Shown piece after piece: positions 1-8,355 of a stretch of DNA of 64,000 bases; within the stretch, counting starts at the first letter, position 1; every line of letters starts with the position of its first letter. Origin of the DNA: Geothrix sp. (GTDB taxonomy: Bacteria > Acidobacteriota > Holophagae > Holophagales > Holophagaceae). The position numbers and the translations under genes are program-made. The stretch covers positions 1,860,001 through 1,924,000 of the forward strand of contig NZ_JAHRYQ010000001.1 in NCBI RefSeq assembly GCF_020622065.1, written 5' to 3'. Below the pieces are notes generated by a model. That model searched no databases. It had not been told where the DNA came from and saw only the letters and a list, made by a program, of their open reading frames with translations.

Positions 1-390
1 GCCGGATGGGACCTCGAGGGCGGCCTGAGCGGGTGGTGGGACTTCACTCCCACCCAGACCCTCTACGCCGGGGCCGCCTACACCCACCGGGGGCGCGGCA
101 ACGAGGCCTACAACGATCTGGATTACACCTCGGACCTGGGGGCCCACCTCACCTGGCAGGGACGGCGGAATCGGGCCGTGCAGCCCTTCGTCCAGCTCTA
201 CTTCCTAAGTGGGTTCAGCACGCCTCGGCCCTTCGCCAAACTCCACGAGGGCAGCCTTCAGCATGATCTGGGCGTGCATGTCCACCTTGACCGCCGCGCC
301 ACCCTGACCTTCCGCTACATCAACAACATCACCCACCATGAAAACACCGACGACGCCTCCTTCGCGGGCAGCCTCACCTGGCGGTTCTGA
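1..390 (+). CDS. Outer-membrane beta-barrel protein, C-terminal fragment
   Basis: The reading frame is open from the first base of the window to a TGA at 388-390, so only the last 129 residues are present and the start lies outside. The sequence alternates polar and aromatic or hydrophobic residues in short strands and ends in Trp-Arg-Phe; a terminal Phe is the usual recognition signal for the BAM machinery. An outer-membrane barrel is therefore likely. The specific family cannot be told from this fragment. The 3' end overlaps by 17 bases the end of the convergent DUF1697 gene. Confidence 0.7.
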   Translation, partial: AGWDLEGGLSGWWDFTPTQTLYAGAAYTHRGRGNEAYNDLDYTSDLGAHLTWQGRRNRAVQPFVQLYFLSGFSTPRPFAKLHEGSLQHDLGVHVHLDRRATLTFRYINNITHHENTDDASFAGSLTWRF

Positions 391-925
391 GCCCCGCCTT
401 CGCCGCCAGCCGTTGCAAAGTATTGAACCCGCGGAAGGTCGCCCGCACTCCGAGGGCCCGCTCGAAGACCGCGTTCGAGAAGGTGGATTCGCTCTGCTTC
501 ATCCGGCAGAGCCACCAGACCTCACGGCCGCGGACCTGGAAGTCATCGACCGGTGTCCGCAAGGCCGCGAGCGCCGCTGCTTCAGCCGGCCCCAGCGGCG
601 CCTTGAGGAAGGCCACATTCATCGCCTTCGCCGCCGCCTGATCGGCTTCTCCAAACGGACAGCCTGCCACCAGGGACGCCAGTTCGCCCTCGGAACGGAG
701 GAAGACGATCACCTCGTACCCCAGGGCCTCCTCCAGGCCCGCTTCCAGGCGCTTGGTAAGGGTGGCCTCGCCTTCCCGGCCAGCCTCGAAAAACAGGTTC
801 CCGCTGGCGATGAAGGTCTCGACGCCCCGGAGCCCGAAGCCCTCGAACAGGTCCCGCAGCTTCGTCATGGTGACCGTGTGGCCACCCACATTGATGGCGC
901 GGAGGAAGGCGAAGGTCTTCCGCAT
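374..925 (-). CDS. DUF1697 family protein
   Basis: This 183-residue cytoplasmic protein has the DUF1697 layout: an N-terminal motif RKTFAFLRAINVGG, then TKLRDLFEGFGLRGVETFIASGN and a conserved Trp/Arg-rich centre. Family members are about 180 residues, which is why the ATG at 925 is preferred over an upstream in-frame ATG at 988. The biochemical role of the family is unknown. The start is 8 bases after the stop of the gene at 934-2262, so it is probably the last gene of that minus-strand block. Confidence 0.8.
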   Translation of the reverse strand: MRKTFAFLRAINVGGHTVTMTKLRDLFEGFGLRGVETFIASGNLFFEAGREGEATLTKRLEAGLEEALGYEVIVFLRSEGELASLVAGCPFGEADQAAAKAMNVAFLKAPLGPAEAAALAALRTPVDDFQVRGREVWWLCRMKQSESTFSNAVFERALGVRATFRGFNTLQRLAAKAGLRTAR

Positions 926-933
926 CCCAGCCC

Positions 934-2262
934 CTATCGGCCCTGCCCCAGGGCGCCCCACTGGGCCGCCAGGTGGGGCTGGCCGCACCGCAGGGCCAGG
1001 GACTCCGCCCGCTTCGGCAGGCCCGTCCAGGGATGTTCAGAGAACCGGCTGCGCACCAGGTCATCGGCCAGCCCCGTATCCCCAAGCCGGATCAGAGCCT
1101 CCACCAGCGGCTCCAAGGTGCCGCGCCAGTAGTCCCCGGTCTCCGTGACCTCCTGGATTTTGCCGTCCCTCTTGAACACGAATTCCGTCTTTCCCTGCGC
1201 CGCTTCCCAGAGCTTGTTGGATTCAATCTGGGGGAGCAGCAGGTCCCGGATGGCCATCCAGTCCTTCCGCTGGCGGGCATCCTTCACATAGGCGTCGCGC
1301 ACGGGATAGGGCGGCCACGCCAGGGGGGAGTAGGTCGGCAACGGAACCAAGGTGTCCAGAAGGGGGCGGATCGGCTTTCCCCCATCGGTCCGCGTCAGTC
1401 CCAGCCAGATCTGCCAGAGGTTCCAGGTCCCGGGGTTGCGCGCCAGGGCCCGCTCCACTTCGGGGATCACGGCCCGGCTCATGCTTCGCATGAGGGGGCT
1501 GTGGACCGCCGTCTCGTCGGGCACGATGGACCAATTCGTCATTTCGAGCCAGTCTCCGCTGCGGAAGGTCCGCCCCAGCAGGTCAGCCAGTTCCCCCCAG
1601 ATGGCCCGGTCCTCCTCCGGCTCCAGCTGAACCGGCGGTTTCTCTTCCTGCGAGTCCTGCGCCTTGGCCTCCTCTTTCGCCTCCCGCTCCCGTTGGAACT
1701 GGGCGAAGTCGAACGGCTCATCTGCCGACCGGAGGGGATCCACCTTCCCGCCGGTGCGCACCAGCGTCCGCTTCGCGGCCCTGGACCGCAGCTCCGCGCA
1801 CAGGGCCTGCCGCGCCTCGAGGTGCTCCGGGTTGCGCCGCGCGAACTCCCTCAGAATCTGGATGGTGGAGCGGATGCCGCTTTCCTCGACGGCCTTGGCC
1901 AACGCCTTGGCCTCAGGAACGCCGCCCCCCGTGGCCACCACCCGCGGCCCCGCGCCGAACAGCACCCATTGGGGACGGGGCCCTGCCAGGTATTTCTGCC
2001 GCAGGAGCGCCTCCACCTCCGCCGCCTTCGATCCGTAGTAGGCCAGGCCGAGATCCAGCTCGAGCCAATCCGGATCGGCGTTCAGGGCATCGACCTTGGC
2101 TTTCCATTCCCCCTTGGGGCCGTCCACCACCACCAGCAGGCCACCCTTGATGTCGCGCAGCCGCCGGTCCAGCACCTGCGCGGTGGGACCCCCGGAGGAG
2201 GGGATCTGCGCCGACATTACGGCACCGAAACCGACGAAGGCCAGGCCGAGGGTCGAACGCAT
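934..2262 (-). CDS. Exported protein of unknown function
   Basis: A 442-residue protein. The ATG at 2262 follows a GGGAG ribosome site and opens a signal peptide (MRSTLGLAFVGFGAVMSAQ). Residues about 30-130 (GGLLVVVDGPKGEWKAKVDAL and following) have an alpha/beta look reminiscent of a thioredoxin-like fold, but no Cys motif is visible. A charged stretch rich in Glu and Lys lies near residues 215-240. The C-terminal half is helical with many Trp. I do not recognise a family. The longer frame reaching 2688 only runs through the neighbouring gene and has no support. Confidence 0.65.
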   Translation of the reverse strand: MRSTLGLAFVGFGAVMSAQIPSSGGPTAQVLDRRLRDIKGGLLVVVDGPKGEWKAKVDALNADPDWLELDLGLAYYGSKAAEVEALLRQKYLAGPRPQWVLFGAGPRVVATGGGVPEAKALAKAVEESGIRSTIQILREFARRNPEHLEARQALCAELRSRAAKRTLVRTGGKVDPLRSADEPFDFAQFQREREAKEEAKAQDSQEEKPPVQLEPEEDRAIWGELADLLGRTFRSGDWLEMTNWSIVPDETAVHSPLMRSMSRAVIPEVERALARNPGTWNLWQIWLGLTRTDGGKPIRPLLDTLVPLPTYSPLAWPPYPVRDAYVKDARQRKDWMAIRDLLLPQIESNKLWEAAQGKTEFVFKRDGKIQEVTETGDYWRGTLEPLVEALIRLGDTGLADDLVRSRFSEHPWTGLPKRAESLALRCGQPHLAAQWGALGQGR

Positions 2263-2317
2263 CAAAGCTCCCGGGGAATCCCGATGAGGATAGCGACCCG
2301 CTCCGGAGCCTGGGGAA

Positions 2318-3670
2318 TCATTCCGTCCCGGCGCGGAGCCCCCTCCCCCCCGCGAGCGCCCGGTCCGCCAGCCGGCCCAGATCACCGCTGCCCTGGCTGT
2401 TGGCGAGGTTCTTGGCCAGGGCCACCAGCACGGCTTCGCCGACCTGGCCTGGCAAGGCGGGCAGCAGGTCCGCGGCGGAGGCCACGGCAAGCAGGTGCGA
2501 GGCATGGTTGAAGCTGGGGTCGTTGAAGGTGGCAGCCGCCGCCAAGGTCCGGAGGGTTGCTTCGGCCTGCCCCAGGCGGCAGAGGCCCTGGGCTTGGCCC
2601 ATGGCCTCGGGGACCTCCGCGTCCAGCACGGCATTGAGAAGGCCCTCGGCGCTGGGCGCGGCGGCGGACCGGGGCTGCATGCGCTCATCCGCCTCGTCGG
2701 TGGGAAAGAGGTTCACCAGGGCCGCCGCCTGGGCCCAGGTGCGGGGGTCCTCCGCATGGGTCTCCACCAGCATGGCCAGGTACCCGAAGATCCAGGCCGT
2801 CTTGCCCTCCAGGTCGCGGCGGGCGTCGCGCACCTTTTCCGCGGCCGCCAGGGCGAGCGCGGCCAGCAGCTCTTCCGCAGGAGTCCCCCGCTTCAAGCGA
2901 TCCGTGAAAGCCGCCATGAGCCCCACCAGCCCCAGATCGCAGATCTCGCGGACGGCCGCCTCCAGTTCCCCGGCATCCAGCTCCCGGGAATCCCGTTCTC
3001 CGGCGGCCCCCTGCGCGGAACCGGAAGCCACGCGAGGCTCGGCGCCCTCCAGCCGCTTGGCCGCACGGCGGCACCAGAAGGTGTCCTCCTGCGTGGCGGC
3101 CAGCCAGGCCACCAGCCCGAACAGGCGCCGTCCCGTGGCCCGGGGGCGCTCCAGGCGTTCATGGAGATCGCCGAGGTGCCACGCGAAGATGCCCTTGTGT
3201 CCCACATTGGCCATGTCCGCCTCGACCAGCGCTCCGAGACGCTGGAAGTCCGCGGCCTCCGGCAGGTCGAAGCCCTGGGCTTCGGCATACGCCAGGCTGG
3301 GCTTCCGCGCCTGGATGAAGGCCTCCAGGTTCCGCCAGCTGCCGCTGCCCTTGGCCGCGGCCACTTGCGCAGTGGCGGCGGCGGAGCGCCGCCCCTCGTG
3401 TGCCGCCATGTGCAGCTGGGTGGCCAAGGCCCGGAGGAAATTCGCCTCGTCCAACAAGGGCCTCAGCCGCAGCACGGACCTCAAGCCCAGGATGCCGTGC
3501 GGCACATGGGGCTGGTAGGTTTCCCAGTCGATGCGAGGAATGAGCGCCTTCACGGCCTCACGCACCCCGTCGCGCACCCCGTCGGGAGCAGCCACTTGGG
3601 CCGCGAAGGCCTCGAAGAACCCCGCCGTGGGGGTTTCCAGTTCCTGCGGCCAGCGGGCCTCGACGGTCAT
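2318..3670 (-). CDS. Protein of unknown function, helical
   Basis: A 450-residue, Ala/Leu-rich, mostly alpha-helical protein without signal peptide or membrane segment. The ATG at 3670 lies within the last codons of the upstream gene (ATGA overlap at 3667-3670), which fixes the start and indicates translational coupling. An early HGILGL segment and many His residues (HMAAHEGRR, GHKGIFAWHLGDLHERL) leave open a metal- or cofactor-binding role; a remote questin-oxidase-like relationship is possible but not established. Codon use is typical of the host. Confidence 0.6.
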   Translation of the reverse strand: MTVEARWPQELETPTAGFFEAFAAQVAAPDGVRDGVREAVKALIPRIDWETYQPHVPHGILGLRSVLRLRPLLDEANFLRALATQLHMAAHEGRRSAAATAQVAAAKGSGSWRNLEAFIQARKPSLAYAEAQGFDLPEAADFQRLGALVEADMANVGHKGIFAWHLGDLHERLERPRATGRRLFGLVAWLAATQEDTFWCRRAAKRLEGAEPRVASGSAQGAAGERDSRELDAGELEAAVREICDLGLVGLMAAFTDRLKRGTPAEELLAALALAAAEKVRDARRDLEGKTAWIFGYLAMLVETHAEDPRTWAQAAALVNLFPTDEADERMQPRSAAAPSAEGLLNAVLDAEVPEAMGQAQGLCRLGQAEATLRTLAAAATFNDPSFNHASHLLAVASAADLLPALPGQVGEAVLVALAKNLANSQGSGDLGRLADRALAGGRGLRAGTE

Positions 3671-4290
3671 GCACCCTCCAGCGGCAGGCCCCAGGCGGCG
3701 GCCACGAGGCGGGCCCAGTGGTGGGACCACGCGCGCTTCCACACCAGACCGCCTTCCTTCATGTCGGAGGCCTCGAGGCGATGGCGAAGCTCACCGCGCA
3801 GGGGCTCCGCGGCAGAACCGAGCGCCGCCTCGGCCAGCGCCAGCAACGCTGTGCGGGCCTCCCGCTCCTGGTCGTGGTGGGCCAGATAGCCCGCAGATTC
3901 CGGGGAGGGCGCGGCGGCCCGGAGGCGCTGCCAGGTCTCGAAGGCGGCCTTGGCGGCGGGATCGTCCCGCAGCGGCGCCTTCACCTGCGCCCAGCCCTGG
4001 CCCAGGTCCAGTTCGGGGCCCGCCCTCAGCAGGGATTCCCGGAGCTTCACGGCCTTGGCCACATCGCGGTCCAGGTGCTTGAGGGCCACGAAGGTGCGCG
4101 GCTTTTCGCGCTGATCGCGGCGGTCGAAGAAGGCGTTGAGGGCCGACACCACCAGATCCATGGGCACACCGGCGGCCTCCCAGGCCAGCACCTGGCGGTA
4201 ATCGTCCGTGGACAGCAGGCCGGCACGGCCCCAGGCCCGGAAGGCCCACTCGCGCTCCAGCCAGTCCTTCTCCTCCCGGGTATAGGGCAT
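3667..4290 (-). CDS. Protein of unknown function
   Basis: A 207-residue, helical, charged, presumably cytoplasmic protein (N-terminus MPYTREEKDWLEREWAFRAWG). It overlaps the next gene by four bases and the preceding lipoprotein gene by one base at 4290, so the three are almost certainly co-transcribed. The start at 4290 matches the end of the lipoprotein frame; longer versions of this frame are low-complexity readings through the neighbour. No known family recognised. Confidence 0.6.
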   Translation of the reverse strand: MPYTREEKDWLEREWAFRAWGRAGLLSTDDYRQVLAWEAAGVPMDLVVSALNAFFDRRDQREKPRTFVALKHLDRDVAKAVKLRESLLRAGPELDLGQGWAQVKAPLRDDPAAKAAFETWQRLRAAAPSPESAGYLAHHDQEREARTALLALAEAALGSAAEPLRGELRHRLEASDMKEGGLVWKRAWSHHWARLVAAAWGLPLEGA

Positions 4291-4622
4291 CAGGGCTTTT
4301 CCGGCACCAGCCAGGTGCCGTCCTTCAGCTGCAGGGCCCCGTTCTCCCAGGCCAGCACCTCGTCGGGCACGATCTCGGCCTTCGCGAAGCCCCTCAGGCG
4401 GAAAGGCCCGGCCCCCAGGACCTTCCCCTTCCGGTCCCAGACTTCCAGCTGCCAGAGGGTGCCCTGATGGGTGCCGACCTTGAGGAAGACGCCCCGGCGG
4501 CCCTCGCCGGCCCACTGGGCCTCGGCGGGCACCGCGGCGGGCCGGGCAGGAACGCCCCGGCAGGCCACCAGGAGCCCCAGGGAGAAGGTTGTCATCACCA
4601 GGATCTGCGAAGGTCGCGCCAT
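4290..4622 (-). CDS. Small lipoprotein of unknown function
   Basis: A 110-residue protein whose first 21 residues form a lipoprotein signal (hydrophobic MTTFSLGLLVAC, Cys21 as probable lipidation site). The mature part is short, beta-rich (LWQLEVWDRKGKVLGAGPFRLRGF) and resembles no family I can name. It is the first gene of the minus-strand block running to 374 and is divergent from map, whose start codon is about 40 bases away, so the two genes share a very short promoter region. Confidence 0.6.
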   Translation of the reverse strand: MARPSQILVMTTFSLGLLVACRGVPARPAAVPAEAQWAGEGRRGVFLKVGTHQGTLWQLEVWDRKGKVLGAGPFRLRGFAKAEIVPDEVLAWENGALQLKDGTWLVPEKP

Positions 4623-4661
4623 GCCGACATTCTACCCGTTAGACTGGGGGTCGAGGGGCAC

Positions 4662-5459
4662 ATGGTCCTGATCCGCGAACAGATCCGATACAAGAGCCGC
4701 AAAGAGGTTGAAAAGCTTCGCGAGGCGGGCCGTGTGGCGGCCAATGCCCTGCGCCTGGCCGCCCGCTCCGCGAAGGCGGGCGTGAGCCTGCTGGAGCTGG
4801 ACCGCATTGCCGAGACCTACATCCGCCAGCAGGGCGCCACCCCGAGTTTCAAGGGCTACCACGGCTTCCCCGGCACCCTCTGCACCTCCGTCAACGACAA
4901 GGTGGTGCACGGCATCCCCAGCAAATACATCCTCCAGGAAGGTGACATCATCGCCATCGACTGCGGGGCGAAGCTGGACGGCTACCACGGCGACACCTGC
5001 CTGACCGTGGGCGTGGGCCAGATCACCGAGGAAGCGCGCCGCCTCATCCAGACCGCCCAGCTCGCCATGTTCGTGGGGATCGAACACTGCCGCCCCGGCC
5101 AGCGCCTGGGCGACATGGCCACCGCCGTCCAGACCTTCGCGGAAGAACGCGGCTACTCGGTGGTCCGCGAATACATCGGCCACGGCCTCGGCCGGGATCT
5201 GCACGAGGATCCGCAGGTGGTGTTCGCCGAGCAGCGTCCCGGCACCGGTTTCCGCATGGAGCCGGGCATGACCATCACCATCGAACCCATCCTCAACATC
5301 GGGTCGTACAAGTGCCTGGTAGAGCCCGACGGCTGGACCGTGCGCACCCGCGACGGGGCCTTGTCCGCGCAGTTCGAGCACGACATCGCCATCACCAAGG
5401 ACGGCCCGGACATCCTCTCGATCCCGGATCCCGAATTCGAACTGGAAGACGGGCTGTAA
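4662..5459 (+). CDS. map: Type I methionine aminopeptidase
   Basis: Removes the initiator methionine from nascent cytoplasmic proteins. The 265-residue length is normal for bacterial MetAP. All five metal ligands are visible: Asp100 (DIIAIDCGAKLDG), Asp111 (GYHGDTC), His174 (YIGHGLGRDLHE), Glu208 (TITIEPI) and Glu239 (QFEHDIA); His83 (VVHGIPS) is the conserved substrate-side histidine. The ATG at 4662 is chosen because GAGGGG lies 5 bases upstream and because it begins at the family N-terminus; an in-frame extension to 4467 runs antisense through the lipoprotein gene. A TAGACT box at 4640 could be its -10 element. Confidence 0.95.
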   Translation: MVLIREQIRYKSRKEVEKLREAGRVAANALRLAARSAKAGVSLLELDRIAETYIRQQGATPSFKGYHGFPGTLCTSVNDKVVHGIPSKYILQEGDIIAIDCGAKLDGYHGDTCLTVGVGQITEEARRLIQTAQLAMFVGIEHCRPGQRLGDMATAVQTFAEERGYSVVREYIGHGLGRDLHEDPQVVFAEQRPGTGFRMEPGMTITIEPILNIGSYKCLVEPDGWTVRTRDGALSAQFEHDIAITKDGPDILSIPDPEFELEDGL

Positions 5460-5464
5460 AGCCT

Positions 5465-5959
5465 TCAGCCACCGGCCTCCGGGGTCAGGTAGAGGTTCTT
5501 CCGCTGGATCTGCATGAAGGGCGTGGAGTCAGTCACGGGCGTCCATCCCAGCTTGGCATACAGGCCGTGCGCATCCCGGGTGGCCAGCATCAGCCGGCGC
5601 ATGCCCTGGACTTCCGGCAGGTCCATGAGGGCCTTCACCATCGCTTGGGAGAGGCCGAGCCCACGGTGCTCCTCCAGCACGAACACATCGGCGAGGTAGC
5701 CGAAGGTCGTGTGATCGGTGGCCATCCTCGCGAAGCCCACCTGGGCGCCGCCGGGGCCGTAGGCACCCACGCAGAGGCTGTGGCGGGCGGCCTTCTCGAC
5801 CACCTCCCGGGGGATGCCCGGAGACCAGTAGCTCCTGGATAGGTAGCCGTGGATCACCTCGAACTGCAGGTCGGAGGGGTCCAGGGAAATCCGGTAGGTT
5901 CCAGAGGGGAAGGTCACGACATCCTCGCCAAATGACTTCAAAGTCAGCCCTCGGCCCAC
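5465..5959 (-). CDS. GNAT family N-acetyltransferase
   Basis: A 164-residue acetyl-CoA-dependent N-acetyltransferase. The acetyl-CoA loop appears as LADVFVLEEHRGLGLSQAMVKALM (R/Q-x-x-G-x-G/A type) near residues 90-113, followed by LMLATRDAHGLYAKLGWTPV, the typical C-terminal strand and helix. The substrate is unknown. The annotated start is a GTG at 5959, which overlaps the upstream thioesterase gene by 16 bases; a TTG at 5941 preceded by CGAGGG is an equally credible start. Probably co-transcribed with the thioesterase. Confidence 0.8.
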   Translation of the reverse strand: MGRGLTLKSFGEDVVTFPSGTYRISLDPSDLQFEVIHGYLSRSYWSPGIPREVVEKAARHSLCVGAYGPGGAQVGFARMATDHTTFGYLADVFVLEEHRGLGLSQAMVKALMDLPEVQGMRRLMLATRDAHGLYAKLGWTPVTDSTPFMQIQRKNLYLTPEAGG

Positions 5960-6447
5960 CGGCGGACAGAGTCAGGAAGATCCGGCCGAGGTCCCTCATA
6001 GTCCATCTGCTCGAGGATCTCGGCCACCGGGACATTGCCATTCTTTCCCCGGAAGAGGGCCCTCACCACGCCTTCGGCCGCCAGCTCGCCGCCGTGCTTC
6101 AGGAAGCGCTGCTCCAGGAAGACCCACTTCTCGTCCCACCCCAGCAGCCGCGTGTGCAGCTCATAGCTCTCGAAGGGGTCGAGGCTGCGGCGGTAGCGCA
6201 TGGTGATCGCGCCGACCAGGGGCTTCCAGCGGTTCCGCAGCATGGCCCGACCCAGCTTGGTGCGGAAACTGAGGTCGAAGCGGCCCAGGTCCATGACGCT
6301 CAGGAAGCGCCCGTTGTTCATGTGGACATTCACATCCAGGTCGTTGGGCCACACCCGGAAGCGGAGCACTGAGGCGCCCAGCGGCTCCAGGGGCGCTCGG
6401 CGCCAGAGCGTGAGGGCTTTCCAGAGGGTGCGGAAGAGCAGAACCAT
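5944..6447 (-). CDS. Acyl-CoA thioesterase-like hotdog protein
   Basis: A 167-residue protein with a 4HBT/hotdog fold: FRVWPNDLDVNVHMNNGRFLSVMDLGRFDL carries the Asp-x-N-x-H-x-N-N-x-x-F/Y signature of the acyl-CoA thioesterase and THEM6-like group, and residues 85-140 form the remaining hotdog strands (MRYRRSLDPFESYELHTRLLGWDEKWVFLEQRF). It should hydrolyse an acyl thioester; the acyl chain is not predictable. It is divergent from ispE and overlaps the GNAT gene downstream. Confidence 0.82.
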   Translation of the reverse strand: MVLLFRTLWKALTLWRRAPLEPLGASVLRFRVWPNDLDVNVHMNNGRFLSVMDLGRFDLSFRTKLGRAMLRNRWKPLVGAITMRYRRSLDPFESYELHTRLLGWDEKWVFLEQRFLKHGGELAAEGVVRALFRGKNGNVPVAEILEQMDYEGPRPDLPDSVRRWAEG

Positions 6448-6485
6448 CCAATCAGCCTAGCGGCTCGTTACGCTACCGTGGAGCC

Positions 6486-7322
6486 ATGGTTCCCGCGATC
6501 CAGGCCCCCGCCAAACTCAACCGCTTCCTCGCCGTGCTCGGGCGGCGCGCCGATGGATTCCACGAACTGGAGCTGGTCACCACCGTGCTGGAGGGCGTGG
6601 CGGATTTGACGGATTCGCTGGAGGGCGAGCCCGCCCCCGACCTGACCCTGACCATCTCCGGTCCCATGGGCGAGGGGCTGGTGGCCGATGAGTCCAACCT
6701 GGTGATCAAGGCCTGGCGCCTGCTGGAGGCGGCGGCGCAGCGCCCGCTGCCCGCCGCGCTGCGCCTGGTGAAGCGCATCCCCCATGGGGCCGGGCTCGGC
6801 GGCGGCAGCAGCGATGCGGCGGCGGCCCTGCGGCTGGGGAACCGACTGTTCGCCCTGGGCCTGCAGGAGGACGAGCTGCTGCGCATGGCGGGTCGCCTCG
6901 GCAGCGATGTCCCTCTGTTCCTGCTGGGAGGGACGGTCCTGGGCCTGGGCCGCGGCGAGCGCGTGTTCCCGCTTCGCCCCGTGCCCCTGGAGCCCCTGTT
7001 GCTGGCCCATCCGGGTCTGCATGTGAGTACCCCGAGTGTTTATCGGGCCCTCCAGGATGTCGGTTATCCCTTCCCCGAGGCCCTGGCTTCGCAACCCGGG
7101 GGCACCGCCCCTCCCTGGCGGAACGACCTCACGGGCGCTGCTCTGTGGGTCTGTCCGCCTTTGGCCGAGGTGCGCGACGCCCTGCGCGACACCGGCGGCG
7201 AGCCGCTGCTGTGCGGCTCCGGCAGCTGCTGGGCTGCCCGGTACGACACCATCCAGGCCCGGGATGCCGCGGCCGGGCGGATTGCCAGTGAACGGCCCGG
7301 CTGGGGACTCTGGCGCGTCTGA
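6486..7322 (+). CDS. ispE: 4-diphosphocytidyl-2-C-methyl-D-erythritol kinase
   Basis: GHMP kinase that phosphorylates CDP-ME to CDP-ME-2-phosphate in the MEP pathway of isoprenoid synthesis. At 278 residues it has normal length. Visible signatures are the N-terminal APAKLNRFLAV with the catalytic Lys, the ATP loop PHGAGLGGGSSDAAAALRL (residues about 99-117), the GSDVPLFLLGGT segment and the C-terminal CGSGSCWAA. The start ATG at 6486 sits between the divergent thioesterase and its own short leader. Confidence 0.93.
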   Translation: MVPAIQAPAKLNRFLAVLGRRADGFHELELVTTVLEGVADLTDSLEGEPAPDLTLTISGPMGEGLVADESNLVIKAWRLLEAAAQRPLPAALRLVKRIPHGAGLGGGSSDAAAALRLGNRLFALGLQEDELLRMAGRLGSDVPLFLLGGTVLGLGRGERVFPLRPVPLEPLLLAHPGLHVSTPSVYRALQDVGYPFPEALASQPGGTAPPWRNDLTGAALWVCPPLAEVRDALRDTGGEPLLCGSGSCWAARYDTIQARDAAAGRIASERPGWGLWRV

Positions 7323-7432
7323 ACCGAACACCGGCGAGGGGCGCCGATAAAATGGCCGCGCCCCGGCTCAGACCTCTTTGGCTGTGCCCACAGAGGTCGA
7401 ACCCGGGCATGATGGTCGTTCCGGAGGAATCC

Positions 7433-8353
7433 ATGTCCGCTCCAGCCCTCCGCATCCGCGGCCTGCGAAAGTCCTTCCCCAAAGTCCTCGCGGTGGATGG
7501 CGTGGATCTGGAAGTGGCCCGGGGCGAGGTCTTTGGCCTGCTGGGCCCCAACGGCGCGGGCAAGACGACCACCCTGGAGATCATCGAGGGCCTGACCGAG
7601 GCCGATGCCGGCGACATCGAGATCCTCGGCCTGACCTGGGCAAACCAGGGGCAGGAGATCCGAGCCCGCATCGGCGTCCAACTGCAGAGCACCAGCCTCT
7701 TCAACAAGATCACGCCGCGGGAATCGCTCGACCTTTACGGCAGCTACTACCCCAAGCGGCGGAGCACCGAAGATCTCCTGGAGCTGGTGCAGCTCCAGGA
7801 GAAGGCCGACGCCCACCACATCACCCTCAGCGGCGGCCAGCAGCAGCGCCTGGCGCTGGCCCTGGCCCTGGTGAACGACCCCGAGCTGGTGTTCCTGGAT
7901 GAGCCCACCACCGGCCTCGATCCCCAGGCCCGCCGCAGCCTGTGGGATGTGGTGCGGCGCATGAAGGGCGAAGGCCGGACCGTGGTGCTGACCACGCACT
8001 ACATGGACGAGGCCGAGGCCCTGTGCGACCGGCTGGCCATCATGGATCACGGAAAGGTGATCGCCACGGGCACGCCCGCCTCGCTCATCGCGGATCTGGC
8101 CATTCCCAGCGTGGTGGAGCTCACCTTCGAGGGGGCCGCCCCCGACCCCGCGGCCTTCGCCGCGCGCCTGGGCCAGGCCGTGGAGCCCCGCGCCGATCTG
8201 TGGGAGATCCCCACGCCCGATCCCAAGGCCCTGCTGCCCCGGCTGCTGGAGGCCGCCGAAGCCACCGCCGTCCCCTTCCAGCAGGTCCACATCCGCCGCG
8301 CCACGCTGGAGGATGTGTTCCTGCACCGCACGGGCCGGAGCCTGAGGGAGTGA
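7433..8353 (+). CDS. ABC transporter ATP-binding protein
   Basis: A 306-residue ATPase subunit of an ABC-2 type exporter. Walker A is GPNGAGKTT (38-46), signature LSGGQ (132-136), Walker B LVFLDEP (152-158), switch His in VLTTHYMDEAE. A C-terminal domain after residue 220, as in the drug and multidrug CcmA/NodI-like group, precedes the end LEDVFLHRTGRSL. The ATG at 7433 has GGAGGA 5 bases upstream, which excludes the longer in-frame reading from 7352. The permease gene starts 2 bases after its stop, so the pair is an operon. The substrate is unknown. Confidence 0.93.
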   Translation: MSAPALRIRGLRKSFPKVLAVDGVDLEVARGEVFGLLGPNGAGKTTTLEIIEGLTEADAGDIEILGLTWANQGQEIRARIGVQLQSTSLFNKITPRESLDLYGSYYPKRRSTEDLLELVQLQEKADAHHITLSGGQQQRLALALALVNDPELVFLDEPTTGLDPQARRSLWDVVRRMKGEGRTVVLTTHYMDEAEALCDRLAIMDHGKVIATGTPASLIADLAIPSVVELTFEGAAPDPAAFAARLGQAVEPRADLWEIPTPDPKALLPRLLEAAEATAVPFQQVHIRRATLEDVFLHRTGRSLRE

Positions 8354-8355
8354 CC

